Part shown: piece by piece, positions 8,020-17,005 of the stretch
Layout: every line of letters starts with the position of its first letter
Position numbering within the stretch: the first letter of the stretch is position 1
DNA from: Nocardia jiangxiensis NBRC 101359
GTDB lineage: Bacteria; Actinomycetota; Actinomycetes; Mycobacteriales; Mycobacteriaceae
DNA: 64,000 nt
Assembly: GCF_000308615.1 (NCBI RefSeq)
Contig: NZ_BAGB01000163.1
Coordinates: 1-64,000 of the forward strand
Direction: 5' to 3'
The notes under the pieces: model-generated
Databases searched by the model: none
What the model saw: only the letters and a program-made list of their open reading frames with translations
Told to the model about the DNA's origin: nothing
Made by a program: the position numbers and the translations under genes

Positions 8020-9297
8020 TCATCGCCGCAGTGCGCCGCTGGCGTCGAATTTCGCCTCGCGGCCCTGCATCTGGGCCCGGTACCAGTTCTCGCGATGCCA
8101 CAGCATGAGCTTCTCGTGCTGCCGCGCGAACGCCGGACTGGCCCGCCGAGCCAGCTCCATGGCGGTGATCAGCGGGAATCGGGCGATCGGGATGGCGATC
8201 CACGGAAATGCCGGTGGCATACGGTATTTACGCCGAGTCCCCGGGGCCATGTACATCGCCGAATACACCGAGTTGATCCGGAAGTTGTACATCTCGCGCA
8301 GCCTGGTCAGCCCGCGGTGGCCGTCGCGAGGCGCGAAGGCCGATGGATAGGACTCGATCAGCTCCGCGCCGTGCTGTCCGGCGTCGTACGAGCGTGAGGC
8401 GATGGTCATGGCCAGCACCCGCAGCGAGTCCAGCACCGTTTCGGGATACCAGGCCACCCGCACGCCCAGCAGATAACCCATGTACTTCTGAAAGTGCAGC
8501 AGCGCACGGATTTCCGACGGCGTGGTCTGATATCCCAACGCCCACAGGCCGAGTCCGGGCGTGACGCTGCCGCCGAGCAGGGTCAGCAGCTGATAGGTCT
8601 GGCTGATCGGCAGACCCCACCGCTCGATATCCCACTCGGGGTGCTCGGCGACACGGGCGCGCACCGAGACGTGCATGATGCGCACTCGCAGCGCCGTCGC
8701 GCGGCCCTGCGCGCCGAGGGTGAGCAGACCACCGGGCTCGGAGACGTCCATCCAGAATCGGCAGGTCTCCAGGAACCGGCGCAGCGCACTGTCACCGGCG
8801 TATCCGCCGGCCAGTGACAACGGCGTGGCGACGGCCGATTCGGTGTACATCTCCAGGGTTTCCGCGCCGGCGAAGCTGAAAAGCATGGTGCCCCAACGCC
8901 GCCAGATCGCCGCACCCTGTTCGACCAGCTCCGGCCGCACCCAGTCCGGCACGGTCTCGAATTCGGCGAACAGCTCGCGCATGGCCTCGGGTGCGTCGGG
9001 CACGGTGGCGATTCCGGTGTTCAGCGCCTGGTTGAGCATCTCGCGACCGCGCTGGGCTCCGGTCTCGCCGTGCATGACCTCCGCGACGAACCGTTCGGCG
9101 ACCGGATCACCGCTGAACAGGTCCGCGCACAGCGCACGCGCCTGGTCGTCGGTCGGGAACAGCGCTCGGCCGGTGAGCGAGGCGAAGATTCGCTCGAGCC
9201 GCTGCACGCCGGGGGTGCGGCGCGCCTCCCAGTAGCGGAAGGCGCTCGGGCAGCGCGTCGGCTCCCCGGCCCGGGTGGGCTGGGCCTGCACCGTCAT
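8020..9297 (-). CDS. MpaB/latex-clearing-protein-like oxygenase (DUF2236)
   Basis: The 425-residue protein belongs to the DUF2236 group, which includes fungal MpaB and the haem b rubber oxygenase Lcp that cleave prenyl chains oxidatively. Seen here are FVAEVMHGETGAQRGREMLNQAL, an ETLEMYTESAVATPLSLAGGY helix pair and RVRIMHVSVRARV, with the conserved histidine expected to bind haem. There is no signal peptide, unlike secreted Lcp. The ATG at 9297 has a strong AGGAGG. Its place before AttH-like and HmgA genes suggests oxidation of a hydrophobic or prenylated aromatic compound (inference). Confidence 0.82.
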   Translation of the reverse strand: MTVQAQPTRAGEPTRCPSAFRYWEARRTPGVQRLERIFASLTGRALFPTDDQARALCADLFSGDPVAERFVAEVMHGETGAQRGREMLNQALNTGIATVPDAPEAMRELFAEFETVPDWVRPELVEQGAAIWRRWGTMLFSFAGAETLEMYTESAVATPLSLAGGYAGDSALRRFLETCRFWMDVSEPGGLLTLGAQGRATALRVRIMHVSVRARVAEHPEWDIERWGLPISQTYQLLTLLGGSVTPGLGLWALGYQTTPSEIRALLHFQKYMGYLLGVRVAWYPETVLDSLRVLAMTIASRSYDAGQHGAELIESYPSAFAPRDGHRGLTRLREMYNFRINSVYSAMYMAPGTRRKYRMPPAFPWIAIPIARFPLITAMELARRASPAFARQHEKLMLWHRENWYRAQMQGREAKFDASGALRR

Positions 9298-9325
9298 CGG
9301 ATCCTCCTCGGATTCGGTTTGCATA

Positions 9326-10498
9326 TCAGTTACCTTGTGCCACAGTCGATGACGGGCTCAGCACACGGTCGTCGAGCCAGGACCGCAGTCGTCGCACGAT
9401 CGTCGGCAGACCTTCGGGCTGATCGACCAGGTAGTGGTTCAGATCGGCCATCTCGATCAGCTCCGCGTCGGGATCCGCACTGGCGGCGCGCATTTCGCGC
9501 GAATCGCTGACGAAGGCGGCCTGATCGCCGCGCAGGCACATCACCACCGTCGGCGCGTGGACCGAGGTGAGATCGGTGAGTGCGTCGGCGCGCGAATGGT
9601 TCACACTCCACGAGCTCAGCCAGCTGCGCGCGGTGACGAACCGGGCCAGCCCACCGGCCCCTTGATTGGCGATGCTCGGATCGCCGTACATACTCCCGGG
9701 CTTGCGGTCGCTGGGGTCGAGCGTCGAGTCGACGAAGCGCGGATCAGCCACCGTGCGGTGCACCACGCGTCCTGGGTCGGCGCCGGGACGATCCTTGGAA
9801 AGCTCCAGCTGCTCGAGCGCCCAGGCGTCGATGCGCTCGATGCGGCGAAGTTGGGCCTGCCGGTATTGCGCCACCCAGTCCCGATCCAGCGGCAGCTGCC
9901 GGGCGGGGTCGTAGAGATCCAGGGCCGGATCGGTGCGATACGGATCGGACTCGTCGACCACGGCCGGATCGATCCAGTTCCGCAGCACCCGCGCGCGCCC
10001 GGCATGTGCGCCGACCAACATCACGCCGTCCGCCGGGATCGAATCCTGTAGCGCGACAGGCTCACCCGTGGGAGTCTGCGTGATGGTCGGCTGCTCCGCC
10101 TGCCCCTGATAGAACGACACCAGCGGCCCGCCGCCGCTGAATCCCAGCAACACCACGCGCGCGAAGCCGTGCTGCTCCTTCAGCCAGCGCACGCCCGTCC
10201 CGACATCCTCCGCCGCGCGCTCCATCAGCAGTGCGGGCTCATTGGACGAGTAGCGGGTGTTCATACCCATGATCGGGATCCCGGCCGAGGCGAACGCGTC
10301 GAGCAGGAAGTGGGACAGGAAATTCGACGCGGGATGCGCCATCAGTACCACGAGATCACGCGAGAACCCCTGGGGCGTCACGAGATTGCCGTGCAGGGTC
10401 GGATAGTGGCGGCTGAGTCCGGAGTGGATCTCCACCTTCCCGTCCTGCGCCGGGCGATACGGCATGCGCTGGAAGTGTTCTTCGACAGTTCCGGCCAA
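9326..10498 (-). CDS. Alpha/beta hydrolase
   Basis: The protein has a serine nucleophile elbow GFSGGG, preceded by a strand RVVLLG, an early oxyanion segment VVLMAHPASNFLSHFLLDAFA and a late LNHYLVDQPEG that supplies the catalytic histidine. A TTG start at 10498 is favoured because AGGAGG lies six bases upstream; an ATG at 10465 is an alternative. It is the first gene of the minus-strand operon ending with the aldehyde dehydrogenase. It probably hydrolyses an ester or C-C bond of the pathway substrate. Confidence 0.8.
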   Translation of the reverse strand: MAGTVEEHFQRMPYRPAQDGKVEIHSGLSRHYPTLHGNLVTPQGFSRDLVVLMAHPASNFLSHFLLDAFASAGIPIMGMNTRYSSNEPALLMERAAEDVGTGVRWLKEQHGFARVVLLGFSGGGPLVSFYQGQAEQPTITQTPTGEPVALQDSIPADGVMLVGAHAGRARVLRNWIDPAVVDESDPYRTDPALDLYDPARQLPLDRDWVAQYRQAQLRRIERIDAWALEQLELSKDRPGADPGRVVHRTVADPRFVDSTLDPSDRKPGSMYGDPSIANQGAGGLARFVTARSWLSSWSVNHSRADALTDLTSVHAPTVVMCLRGDQAAFVSDSREMRAASADPDAELIEMADLNHYLVDQPEGLPTIVRRLRSWLDDRVLSPSSTVAQGN

Positions 10499-10569
10499 CG
10501 TCGGCCTCCTGATCTTTTTCCACCGAAAATGCGATCCACGTCGGTGCGATCTGCGTCGCAATCGCGGAC

Positions 10570-10585
10570 CGTACTTTATAGTACG
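10570..10585. promoter_or_regulatory. Inverted repeat CGTACT-TTAT-AGTACG in divergent promoter region
   Basis: Six-base perfect arms with a 4-bp spacer lie between the hydrolase operon (start 10498, minus) and the first mce-associated gene (start 10625, plus), a typical repressor-site position. GACGGTAC follows at 10590-10597. A similar pair (TACTTT...GTA, then GACGGTAC) occurs in the oxidase/TetR intergenic region near 23814-23839. Confidence 0.5.
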
Positions 10586-10624
10586 CAAAGACGGTACACC
10601 AAGGTATGTATTGGAGAGTTGCGG

Positions 10625-11407
10625 ATGGCGGACAACGACGATGCCGACGAGCCGAAGCAGGCGAAACCTTCCGACGCGGCAGCGTCCGAGGACGAATCCG
10701 ACGCGGCAGCGTCCGACGACTCCACAGACGCGGCGGTTGCCGATGACTCGGCGGAGCGAGCGCGTTCCGCCACCGCCGACCGGTCCGAGGAGTCATTGTC
10801 CCCGGAAGCGACCGACACAGCCGCGGAATCAGCGCAGTCCACGCAATCAACCCGACCCTCCAACACGGACAGCACCGAGGACGCATCCGAGTCGGCGGAT
10901 CGTCCTCGTCGGCTGAACCGAATGCCCAGCAGGCGAATACTGGCCTCGGCCGCAGCCGCTGTCGTCATCGTCGCACTGGCGGCCGTCACGGCGACACTCG
11001 TGCTCCAACACCGCACAGCAACAAGGGAACAGGCCGATCGCGCGGCCTATCTACAGGCGGCGCGGCAGGCCGTGGTCGATCTGACCACGATCTCGGCAGG
11101 TAGCGCCGATGCCGACGTCGCGCGAATCCTCGCCGCGTCCACGGGCACGTTCCACGACGACTTCGGCTCTCGCTCGGCCGCTTTCACCTCGGTGGTGAAG
11201 CAAGCGCACGTCTCGACCACCGGAACGGTCAGCGCGGCGGGTATCGAATCGATGTCCGGCGACGAGGCGAAGGTACTCGTGGCCGCCACCTCCCGAGTCA
11301 CCAATGCCACTGGCGCGGACAACGAACCGCGCGTGTGGCGACTGCGCGTACTCCTGCACCGAACCCAGGGCCACATATTGGTCTCGAACGTGGACTTCGT
11401 GCCATGA
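10625..11407 (+). CDS. Mce-associated membrane protein
   Basis: The 260-residue protein has a ~95-residue acidic, Ser/Ala/Asp-rich, probably disordered cytoplasmic N terminus, one transmembrane helix (ILASAAAAVVIVALAAVTATLVL, about residues 102-124) and an exported NTF2-like domain ending VWRLRVLL...VSNVDFVP. This is the layout of Mas proteins that accompany mce operons and are thought to support the Mce complex. The ATG has GGAGAG 7 bases upstream. It overlaps the next, similar gene by 4 bp and converges on the mce operon. Confidence 0.8.
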   Translation: MADNDDADEPKQAKPSDAAASEDESDAAASDDSTDAAVADDSAERARSATADRSEESLSPEATDTAAESAQSTQSTRPSNTDSTEDASESADRPRRLNRMPSRRILASAAAAVVIVALAAVTATLVLQHRTATREQADRAAYLQAARQAVVDLTTISAGSADADVARILAASTGTFHDDFGSRSAAFTSVVKQAHVSTTGTVSAAGIESMSGDEAKVLVAATSRVTNATGADNEPRVWRLRVLLHRTQGHILVSNVDFVP

Positions 11408-12174
11408 CGGGCCGCACAGAGCAGACCGTCGCGGACACGACCGTGGAGGACGAGATCATCACCCGGAATGCCGACACCTCGACCGACGAACCGGTCACGT
11501 CTGCCGATGAATACCTGGCCGAGGGCGAAAATGCGTCCGCGACAAGCACCGAACGAGAGACCACCGCGGAAGCGAACCATCCCGCTACCACAAAGCCCTT
11601 CCACGCCAGCGACTCCGAACGTGCCGACGGTGCCGATGCCGAATCGTCCAGCGACGCAACCGTGCAGCGCCGATCCGGCACCGACCGACAGGCCATCACT
11701 CGCCGCCGGCCCGCCGCAGTCGCGGCAGTCGTCATCGTGGCGCTCGTGATCGCGACCGTCTGGTCGGTCCTGCAATCCCGCGGCGACGCCGCCCTTTCCG
11801 ACGCCGACCGCGAGGTCGGACCCGCCGCCGCCGACGCGGCCGCAGCCGTCCTGTCCTATAAACCCGACACCGTCGCCGCGGATCTGGCTCGCGCACACTC
11901 CCATCTCACCGGCGACTTCGCCACTTACTTCGACAAACTGGGCAGCGAGGTGGTCATCCCGGCGGCCAACGCACGCCATATGAGTTCGACCGCGACGGTG
12001 ACCGCCACCTCGGTCGTCTCGGCGGATTCCGAACACGCGGTCGCGCTCGTCTTCGTCGATCAGGTCACCACCGCCGACGATCTGAAACAGCCCACCACCA
12101 TGTCCAGCAGCCTGCGTCTGGAATTGGTAAAGATCGGCGAACATTGGCTGGTAGATAAGCTGGACACCGTATGA
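11404..12174 (+). CDS. Mce-associated membrane protein, second copy
   Basis: It has the same architecture as the preceding gene: ~100-residue acidic disordered N terminus, a single transmembrane helix (AAVAAVVIVALVIATVWSVL), then a domain with LTGDFATYFDKLGSEVVIPAA and a C-terminal LRLELVKIGEHWLVDKLDTV typical of Mas proteins. It starts at the ATG overlapping the previous stop (ATGA), so the pair is translationally coupled. The pair probably acts with the Mce complex encoded at 13285-21896, although it lies on the opposite strand. Confidence 0.82.
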   Translation: MTGRTEQTVADTTVEDEIITRNADTSTDEPVTSADEYLAEGENASATSTERETTAEANHPATTKPFHASDSERADGADAESSSDATVQRRSGTDRQAITRRRPAAVAAVVIVALVIATVWSVLQSRGDAALSDADREVGPAAADAAAAVLSYKPDTVAADLARAHSHLTGDFATYFDKLGSEVVIPAANARHMSSTATVTATSVVSADSEHAVALVFVDQVTTADDLKQPTTMSSSLRLELVKIGEHWLVDKLDTV

Positions 12175-12226
12175 ACTCGGCAATGCCGCACGCCACGTTC
12201 GCCTTCGAGGTCTATGGTGTTCCGTT

Positions 12227-12493
12227 ATGGCGACCAGAGATGTCACCGTGACAGTGACCGTGGACAGCTTCGAGTGGGATTCGCTCTGCGACGCGGCCGT
12301 GTGCGCGGGCATGAGCGTGCCGGACTACCTTGCCTGGAATGTGCGCAAGATCGCGCAACGATCCCGCCCCAAGGGATCCCCGGTCCTCGGGCGGCGCAGC
12401 GGGCTCGGCGAGGAGGTCGGAGAGACCGCCGCCTGGACCGAAACCTTCTCTCAGCGACTACAAGACCGAGCCGAACAGTTCCGCAACGACTGA
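12227..12493 (+). CDS. Small conserved-type hypothetical protein, possible ribbon-helix-helix fold
   Basis: An 88-residue protein beginning MATRDVTVTVTVDSFEWDSLCDAAVCAGMSVPDYLAWNV. The beta strand followed by two helices is what ribbon-helix-helix DNA-binding proteins look like, with MSVPDYLAWNV as a candidate second helix. The tail is polar. Neighbours are the Mas genes and phoU on the same strand. No function can be assigned. Confidence 0.55.
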   Translation: MATRDVTVTVTVDSFEWDSLCDAAVCAGMSVPDYLAWNVRKIAQRSRPKGSPVLGRRSGLGEEVGETAAWTETFSQRLQDRAEQFRND

Positions 12494-12567
12494 ACCGCAG
12501 TCGAATCCGGACACGCTATAACCCGGGGTGGTGACACGCCTCGGGCTCGAATACGGTTGAATCGGGT

Positions 12568-13236
12568 ATGCGCAGTGACTACCACGAGAACCTGCGGCAG
12601 CTGGCACAGCTGCAGAACCTGATCTGCCTACAGGATCGGGCCGCGATCGCCGATGCGACGCAGGCCCTGGTCACGGCCGATATCGAACTGGCCGAGGCCG
12701 CGATCGACACTGCCGCCCGGGTCGAGACCATGGCGCAGCAGGCGGAGCAGGAAGCGATCCGATTACTCACGCTGCAGGCCCCGGTGGCGAGCGAATTGCG
12801 GCAGGTCGTGACCGCCATCCAGCTGATCGGGAATCTGCAGCGGATGGGGGCGCTGGCCGGTCATGTCGCGGTGAGCGCGCGCCGTCGCCATCCGGAATTC
12901 GTCGTCGCGGATCCCGTGCGGCCGTTGATCATCCGCATGGGTGAGGCGGCGGTCGTGATCGCCACCAAAGCCGCCGAGGTCCTCGAATCCGGCAATCCTG
13001 ATGCCGCGGCCACTCTGGACGCCCAGGACGACGCCATGGACCATCTGCACGAAGAACTGCTGGGCCTGGTGCTGAGCCCCGAATGGGGTTACGGCGTCAC
13101 CGCGGCTGTCGACCTCACCCTCCTGGGCCGGTATTACGAACGTTTCGCGGACAACGCCGTAGAAGTCGGCCGCCGCACCATCTTCCTGGCCACCGGCCAA
13201 ACCGCCGAGACCTGGACACCGCCGGACGCGGAGTAG
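12568..13236 (+). CDS. phoU: Phosphate signalling complex protein PhoU
   Basis: A 222-residue all-helical protein with two PhoU repeats. Diagnostic stretches are LLTLQAPVASELRQVVTAIQLIGNLQRMGALAGHVA in the first half and LGRYYERFADNAVEVGRR in the second, with the acidic ExxxD metal motif (YERFADN). PhoU links the Pst phosphate transporter to phosphate sensing. No pst or phoR/phoP gene is nearby, as is common for actinobacterial phoU copies. It converges with mceF, 48 bp apart. Confidence 0.93.
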   Translation: MRSDYHENLRQLAQLQNLICLQDRAAIADATQALVTADIELAEAAIDTAARVETMAQQAEQEAIRLLTLQAPVASELRQVVTAIQLIGNLQRMGALAGHVAVSARRRHPEFVVADPVRPLIIRMGEAAVVIATKAAEVLESGNPDAAATLDAQDDAMDHLHEELLGLVLSPEWGYGVTAAVDLTLLGRYYERFADNAVEVGRRTIFLATGQTAETWTPPDAE

Positions 13237-13284
13237 TCACCCGCAGGTTCCGGCCTGGTCGACCGGCTCGGGCGTGTTCCGATG

Positions 13285-14640
13285 TCACGGAGGCGGAGCG
13301 AGCAGGGTGGGCAGCGGTAGCGGTTTTCCCGAAACGCCGTGGCGTAGACCAGCATCGGCGTAGAGCTTGCCGTCGCCGCCGACGTAGCTGCCATCGGTCG
13401 GGGTATATGTGCCGACGGCGGCGGCCGGTTGTGCGGGTACGGCGGGTGCGGGTGATCGTGTGGTGGCGCCGGACGGGTCTCGGCACAGTTGGACGGTGGC
13501 GGCGCGGCGGCCCGGGAACTCCATGCAGGGTAGGTTGCGCGCGCCGCGGACGGCCCGCGGATCATCGTGCGCCACTTTGCAGTACAGGTTCGGCGGAGTC
13601 GCCGCGGTATCGGTCTGCGTCGGTGAGCGGCGTTCGCTCGGGGGCAGGAACCCTTCGATGCATGGGGGCGGGTCGTTGAGCTGGTTGGCGAAGAAGGTGT
13701 TCTGACCGGGATCGTCGACATTCGGCAGACCGGCCGACTGGGTCGCGGCGATCAACGGCGGATACAGCACCAGGATCTGTTGTAGTGACGGGTTGTACAC
13801 GGCCGCAACCTGTTCCACGGTGACCAGATTCGACAGCAGTAGCGGCAGGGTCGGGCGCAACCGGGTGAACAGGGCGGTGACCTGGTCGGCGGCCGGTCCG
13901 GCCTGCGCGATGACGCCGCGCAGGTGGTCGTCCCCGGCACGCAACGTCCCGGTCACCGCGGCCAGGGACGAGGCCCACCGACGAATCTGATCCCCGGTGA
14001 CGGTCTGGGTGTCCAGCAGCGGTCCGAGCTGATCGATCAGCGTCGAGGCGGGTCCGTCGACCCCGGCCGCGGCGTGGGCGAGCTGATGCAGTGCGTCGAC
14101 CAGTTCGCGCAGTTGCGGGCCGAGACCGTCCACGGCAGTGAAGGATTCGTCCAGAACGGTACGCAGATTACCGGGGCCGATCACCTGCAGTGAGGATTCG
14201 ATCCGGTCCAGGATGCGGCCCACATCGGCCGGCGTGGAGGTCCGATCGGCATGGATCACCGCACCATCGGCCAGGTAGGGCCCTGCGGCGTGACGCGGCA
14301 CCAGGTCCACGTACTGCTCGCCGACCGCGGACATACTCCGCACCGCCGCATCCAGATCGGCGGGAACACGGACCGAGGATTTCAGCGAAAGTGTCGCGCG
14401 CGCACCGGCATCGGTGGTGGTCAACGCGGTCACCTTGCCGATGGTGACGCCCCGATAGCTGACGTCGGCGTTGGTGTACAGCCCACCACCGTCGTGCAGT
14501 TCCAGGCCGATCGTGTACCGCCCGATGCCCATCCGCTGTGGCAGCTGCGCGTACACGGTCGCGGCCGTCGCCAGCGACACCACGGCGATGACCGCGAACA
14601 CCCACAATTTGCGCGGCAGCGGCCGCGGCCGACGGCTCAT
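13285..14640 (-). CDS. mceF: Mce family protein, MceF position
   Basis: A 451-residue protein, last of the mce operon. It has an N-terminal signal anchor (KLWVFAVIAVVSLATAATVYA), an MlaD/Mce beta domain (YTIGLELHDGGGLYTNADVSYRGVTIGKV) and a long helical region that builds the lipid tunnel needle. The C terminus is proline-rich and ends in a less conserved tail with several cysteines. The start overlaps mceE by 4 bp. Mce proteins form hetero-hexameric tubes carrying lipids across the envelope to YrbE permeases. Confidence 0.9.
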   Translation of the reverse strand: MSRRPRPLPRKLWVFAVIAVVSLATAATVYAQLPQRMGIGRYTIGLELHDGGGLYTNADVSYRGVTIGKVTALTTTDAGARATLSLKSSVRVPADLDAAVRSMSAVGEQYVDLVPRHAAGPYLADGAVIHADRTSTPADVGRILDRIESSLQVIGPGNLRTVLDESFTAVDGLGPQLRELVDALHQLAHAAAGVDGPASTLIDQLGPLLDTQTVTGDQIRRWASSLAAVTGTLRAGDDHLRGVIAQAGPAADQVTALFTRLRPTLPLLLSNLVTVEQVAAVYNPSLQQILVLYPPLIAATQSAGLPNVDDPGQNTFFANQLNDPPPCIEGFLPPSERRSPTQTDTAATPPNLYCKVAHDDPRAVRGARNLPCMEFPGRRAATVQLCRDPSGATTRSPAPAVPAQPAAAVGTYTPTDGSYVGGDGKLYADAGLRHGVSGKPLPLPTLLAPPP

Positions 14641-15776
14641 CGCGGACCACCCGGGCCGGGCGCGGGAGTCAGCAGTCCCGGCAGCGGGATCGGCGCGGTC
14701 TGGATGGGACCGGGCGCGGTGTGCCCGATGATGGCCTCGAGACCGGTCAGCATGCCCTGGAGCGGCGTCCCCAGCAGCAACGCGTTGTCCAGGGTGTTCA
14801 GCCGCAGGTCCAGGGTGACCTCGCCGTTGGCGTAATCCCCGCGCACCGCATTGGCGTAGGTGTCGATCGGGAAGGGGTAGGTGAGCAGGTAGCGCAGCGA
14901 TTCGGTGAGCGAGGCGCCCGAATCGGCGAGGGAGGCCAGGACGGGTTGCAGATCGCGCAGTTCGGCGGTGATGTCGTCGCGGGTGTTGCCGATCAGCGCA
15001 TTCGCCGTGCGTCCCAGATCGCCGAGACCGGTCAGGGCGTGCGTCAGGTCGGCGCGACGATTCCGGATCACGATCAATGCCGGGTCCAGATGGGTTATGG
15101 CCGTGGATATCTCGTCATGATGGGCGGCCAGGCGCGAGCTGAGTGCGTCGAGCCCGGTGATGGCGTCTACGATGTCCTGTTTCTGATCGTCCAGCCCGCG
15201 CATGAGTGTGTCGAGCTTGGCGAGCAGATCGCGCACCGCGCCCTCGCGACCGGACAACGCCGCGTTCAGCTCGGTGCTGATATCGCGGATCTGCGCCAGT
15301 CCCCCGCCGCTGAGCACCAGCGACATCGAGGACAACGTCTGCTCGGTGGTCGGGAAACTACCGGCGCGCGTGAGCGGGATGAGCGAGCCGTCGTGCAGTG
15401 CTCCGTGCGCGGGTTCGGTTGCCGGAGCGGCGAGTTCGATGTGAGCGCTGCCGAGCAGGCTGGTCTGGCCGACCTCGGCGGTGGCGTTCTCCGGCAGGTG
15501 CACCCCGCGTTCGAGGCGGACGGTGACCAGCGCGTGCTGGCCTTCGAGCGCGATATCGGTCACCGACCCGACCGTCACGTCGTTCACCAGCACGGGCGAA
15601 TTGCGTTGCACGGTCGACACATCGGGCATCTGAATGCGCACCGCGTACGAACCCGGCCCGTGCCCGGCGGTCCCGGGCAGCGGCAGCGAGTTCAAACCTC
15701 GCCAGCCGCAACCGGTTCCGCACGCCGCGACCAGTCCCAGCACGACCACGAGCGTGGCGATCCGACGCACGGTCAT
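14637..15776 (-). CDS. mceE: Mce family lipoprotein, MceE position
   Basis: The 379-residue protein starts with a lipoprotein signal (TLVVVLGLVAAC, lipidated Cys near residue 19), the mark of MceE/LprK subunits. It is followed by an Mce domain (SYAVRIQMPDVSTVQRNSPVLVNDVTVGSV) and long coiled helices with repeated DLQ/DLG patterns. It overlaps mceD and mceF by 4 bp each. It should anchor the Mce tube in the membrane as its lipid-modified subunit. Confidence 0.92.
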   Translation of the reverse strand: MTVRRIATLVVVLGLVAACGTGCGWRGLNSLPLPGTAGHGPGSYAVRIQMPDVSTVQRNSPVLVNDVTVGSVTDIALEGQHALVTVRLERGVHLPENATAEVGQTSLLGSAHIELAAPATEPAHGALHDGSLIPLTRAGSFPTTEQTLSSMSLVLSGGGLAQIRDISTELNAALSGREGAVRDLLAKLDTLMRGLDDQKQDIVDAITGLDALSSRLAAHHDEISTAITHLDPALIVIRNRRADLTHALTGLGDLGRTANALIGNTRDDITAELRDLQPVLASLADSGASLTESLRYLLTYPFPIDTYANAVRGDYANGEVTLDLRLNTLDNALLLGTPLQGMLTGLEAIIGHTAPGPIQTAPIPLPGLLTPAPGPGGPR

Positions 15777-17005
15777 CGCGGACCTCCCGGAACCAGCAGT
15801 TGCGACAGCACCGAGGGAGCCTGTGGCGGGGGCGCGAGACCCGGTGGGCTGTACACCACTTGCCCCGGCAACGCCCCGACCCCGCGCGAGGGATTGACCG
15901 CGAGCGGCGGATAGTCGGTCCGCAGCAGATTCAGCAACGGCCCGAGGTATTGCGCGCACATCCGCGCGCCCTGCTGCGCGTCGGTCTGTTCGGCCGCGGC
16001 GATGGCCGAGCACACGAAGTTCACCGGATTGGCGAAATTGCTCAGCGCCAGCGCCGAGACCACCGCATTGTGCGCGGGCTGATAGATGCCGTCCAGGTTG
16101 GCCATCGCGTTCGGCGCGACGTGCAGCACCTGGGCCAGGCCGTCGCGTTGCTGGGCGAGGGTGGCCGCGACCGAGGACAGCGAATCGGCGGTGCCGCCCA
16201 GCCGATCCCGATTGTCCGCGACGAACCTGGTCACCTCGCCGAGCGCGCCGTCCAGGCCGTTCAGCGCGGTCCCCAGATCGGCGCGGTTGTCCGCCAGCAG
16301 CGTCGAGACGGTGGCCAGGCGATTGTTGATCGAGACGATCTGCTGCCCGCTCTGCGACAACGCGCTGACGAAGATCTGCAGATTCGCGATGATCGATACC
16401 AGATCTCCGCGTCCCTGCGAGAGCGTCTTCATCGCGTCGGACAGCGTGCTGAGCGTCTGATGCAGATTCGGCCCCTCACCGCGCAGATTGGCCGCGGCGG
16501 AGTCCACGACCTGTCCGAGCGGTCCGCGCGGATCGGTGTCGGTCGGGCCCAGTGCCGTGGCCAGCCGCTGTAGCTGTGCCTTGATCTGATCCCACTCGAC
16601 CGGAACCGCGGTGCGCCCCAAGGGAATCGTCGCACCATCGGCCAGCTTCGGCCCGGCGGTGTAGGCGGGCGCGAGCTGAATGAACCTGGAAGACACCAGA
16701 TTCGGGGACATGATCACCGCCTTGGCAGCCGCGGGTATCGGCTGCCCGGTGTCGACGTGGAAACGGACCCGCACGCGATCCCCGGCGGGTTCGATCGCAT
16801 CGATCCCGCCGACGGTGACGCCCATGATCTTGACCTCGTCACCGGTGTACAAGCCTGTGACAGAGGTGAATTCGGCGGTGAACTCGTCTCGGCCCAGGCG
16901 CGGGGCCACGACGTAGGCCCCGGCCGCGAGCACGATCAGGATCACCACCAGCGACGACCACACCAGCGGTGCGCGTCGCCGGACGGCCCGGGTCATCGAA
17001 TTCAT
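15773..17005 (-). CDS. mceD: Mce family protein, MceD position
   Basis: 410 residues with one N-terminal transmembrane helix (LVWSSLVVILIVLAAGAYVV), the Mce domain (FTAEFTSVTGLYTGDEVKIMGVTVGGI) and a helical region rich in VSTLLADNRADLG-type repeats, ending in a Pro-rich tail. ATGA overlaps exist on both sides. An ATG three codons downstream is an equally good start. It is a subunit of the lipid-import tube. Confidence 0.91.
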   Translation of the reverse strand: MNSMTRAVRRRAPLVWSSLVVILIVLAAGAYVVAPRLGRDEFTAEFTSVTGLYTGDEVKIMGVTVGGIDAIEPAGDRVRVRFHVDTGQPIPAAAKAVIMSPNLVSSRFIQLAPAYTAGPKLADGATIPLGRTAVPVEWDQIKAQLQRLATALGPTDTDPRGPLGQVVDSAAANLRGEGPNLHQTLSTLSDAMKTLSQGRGDLVSIIANLQIFVSALSQSGQQIVSINNRLATVSTLLADNRADLGTALNGLDGALGEVTRFVADNRDRLGGTADSLSSVAATLAQQRDGLAQVLHVAPNAMANLDGIYQPAHNAVVSALALSNFANPVNFVCSAIAAAEQTDAQQGARMCAQYLGPLLNLLRTDYPPLAVNPSRGVGALPGQVVYSPPGLAPPPQAPSVLSQLLVPGGPR

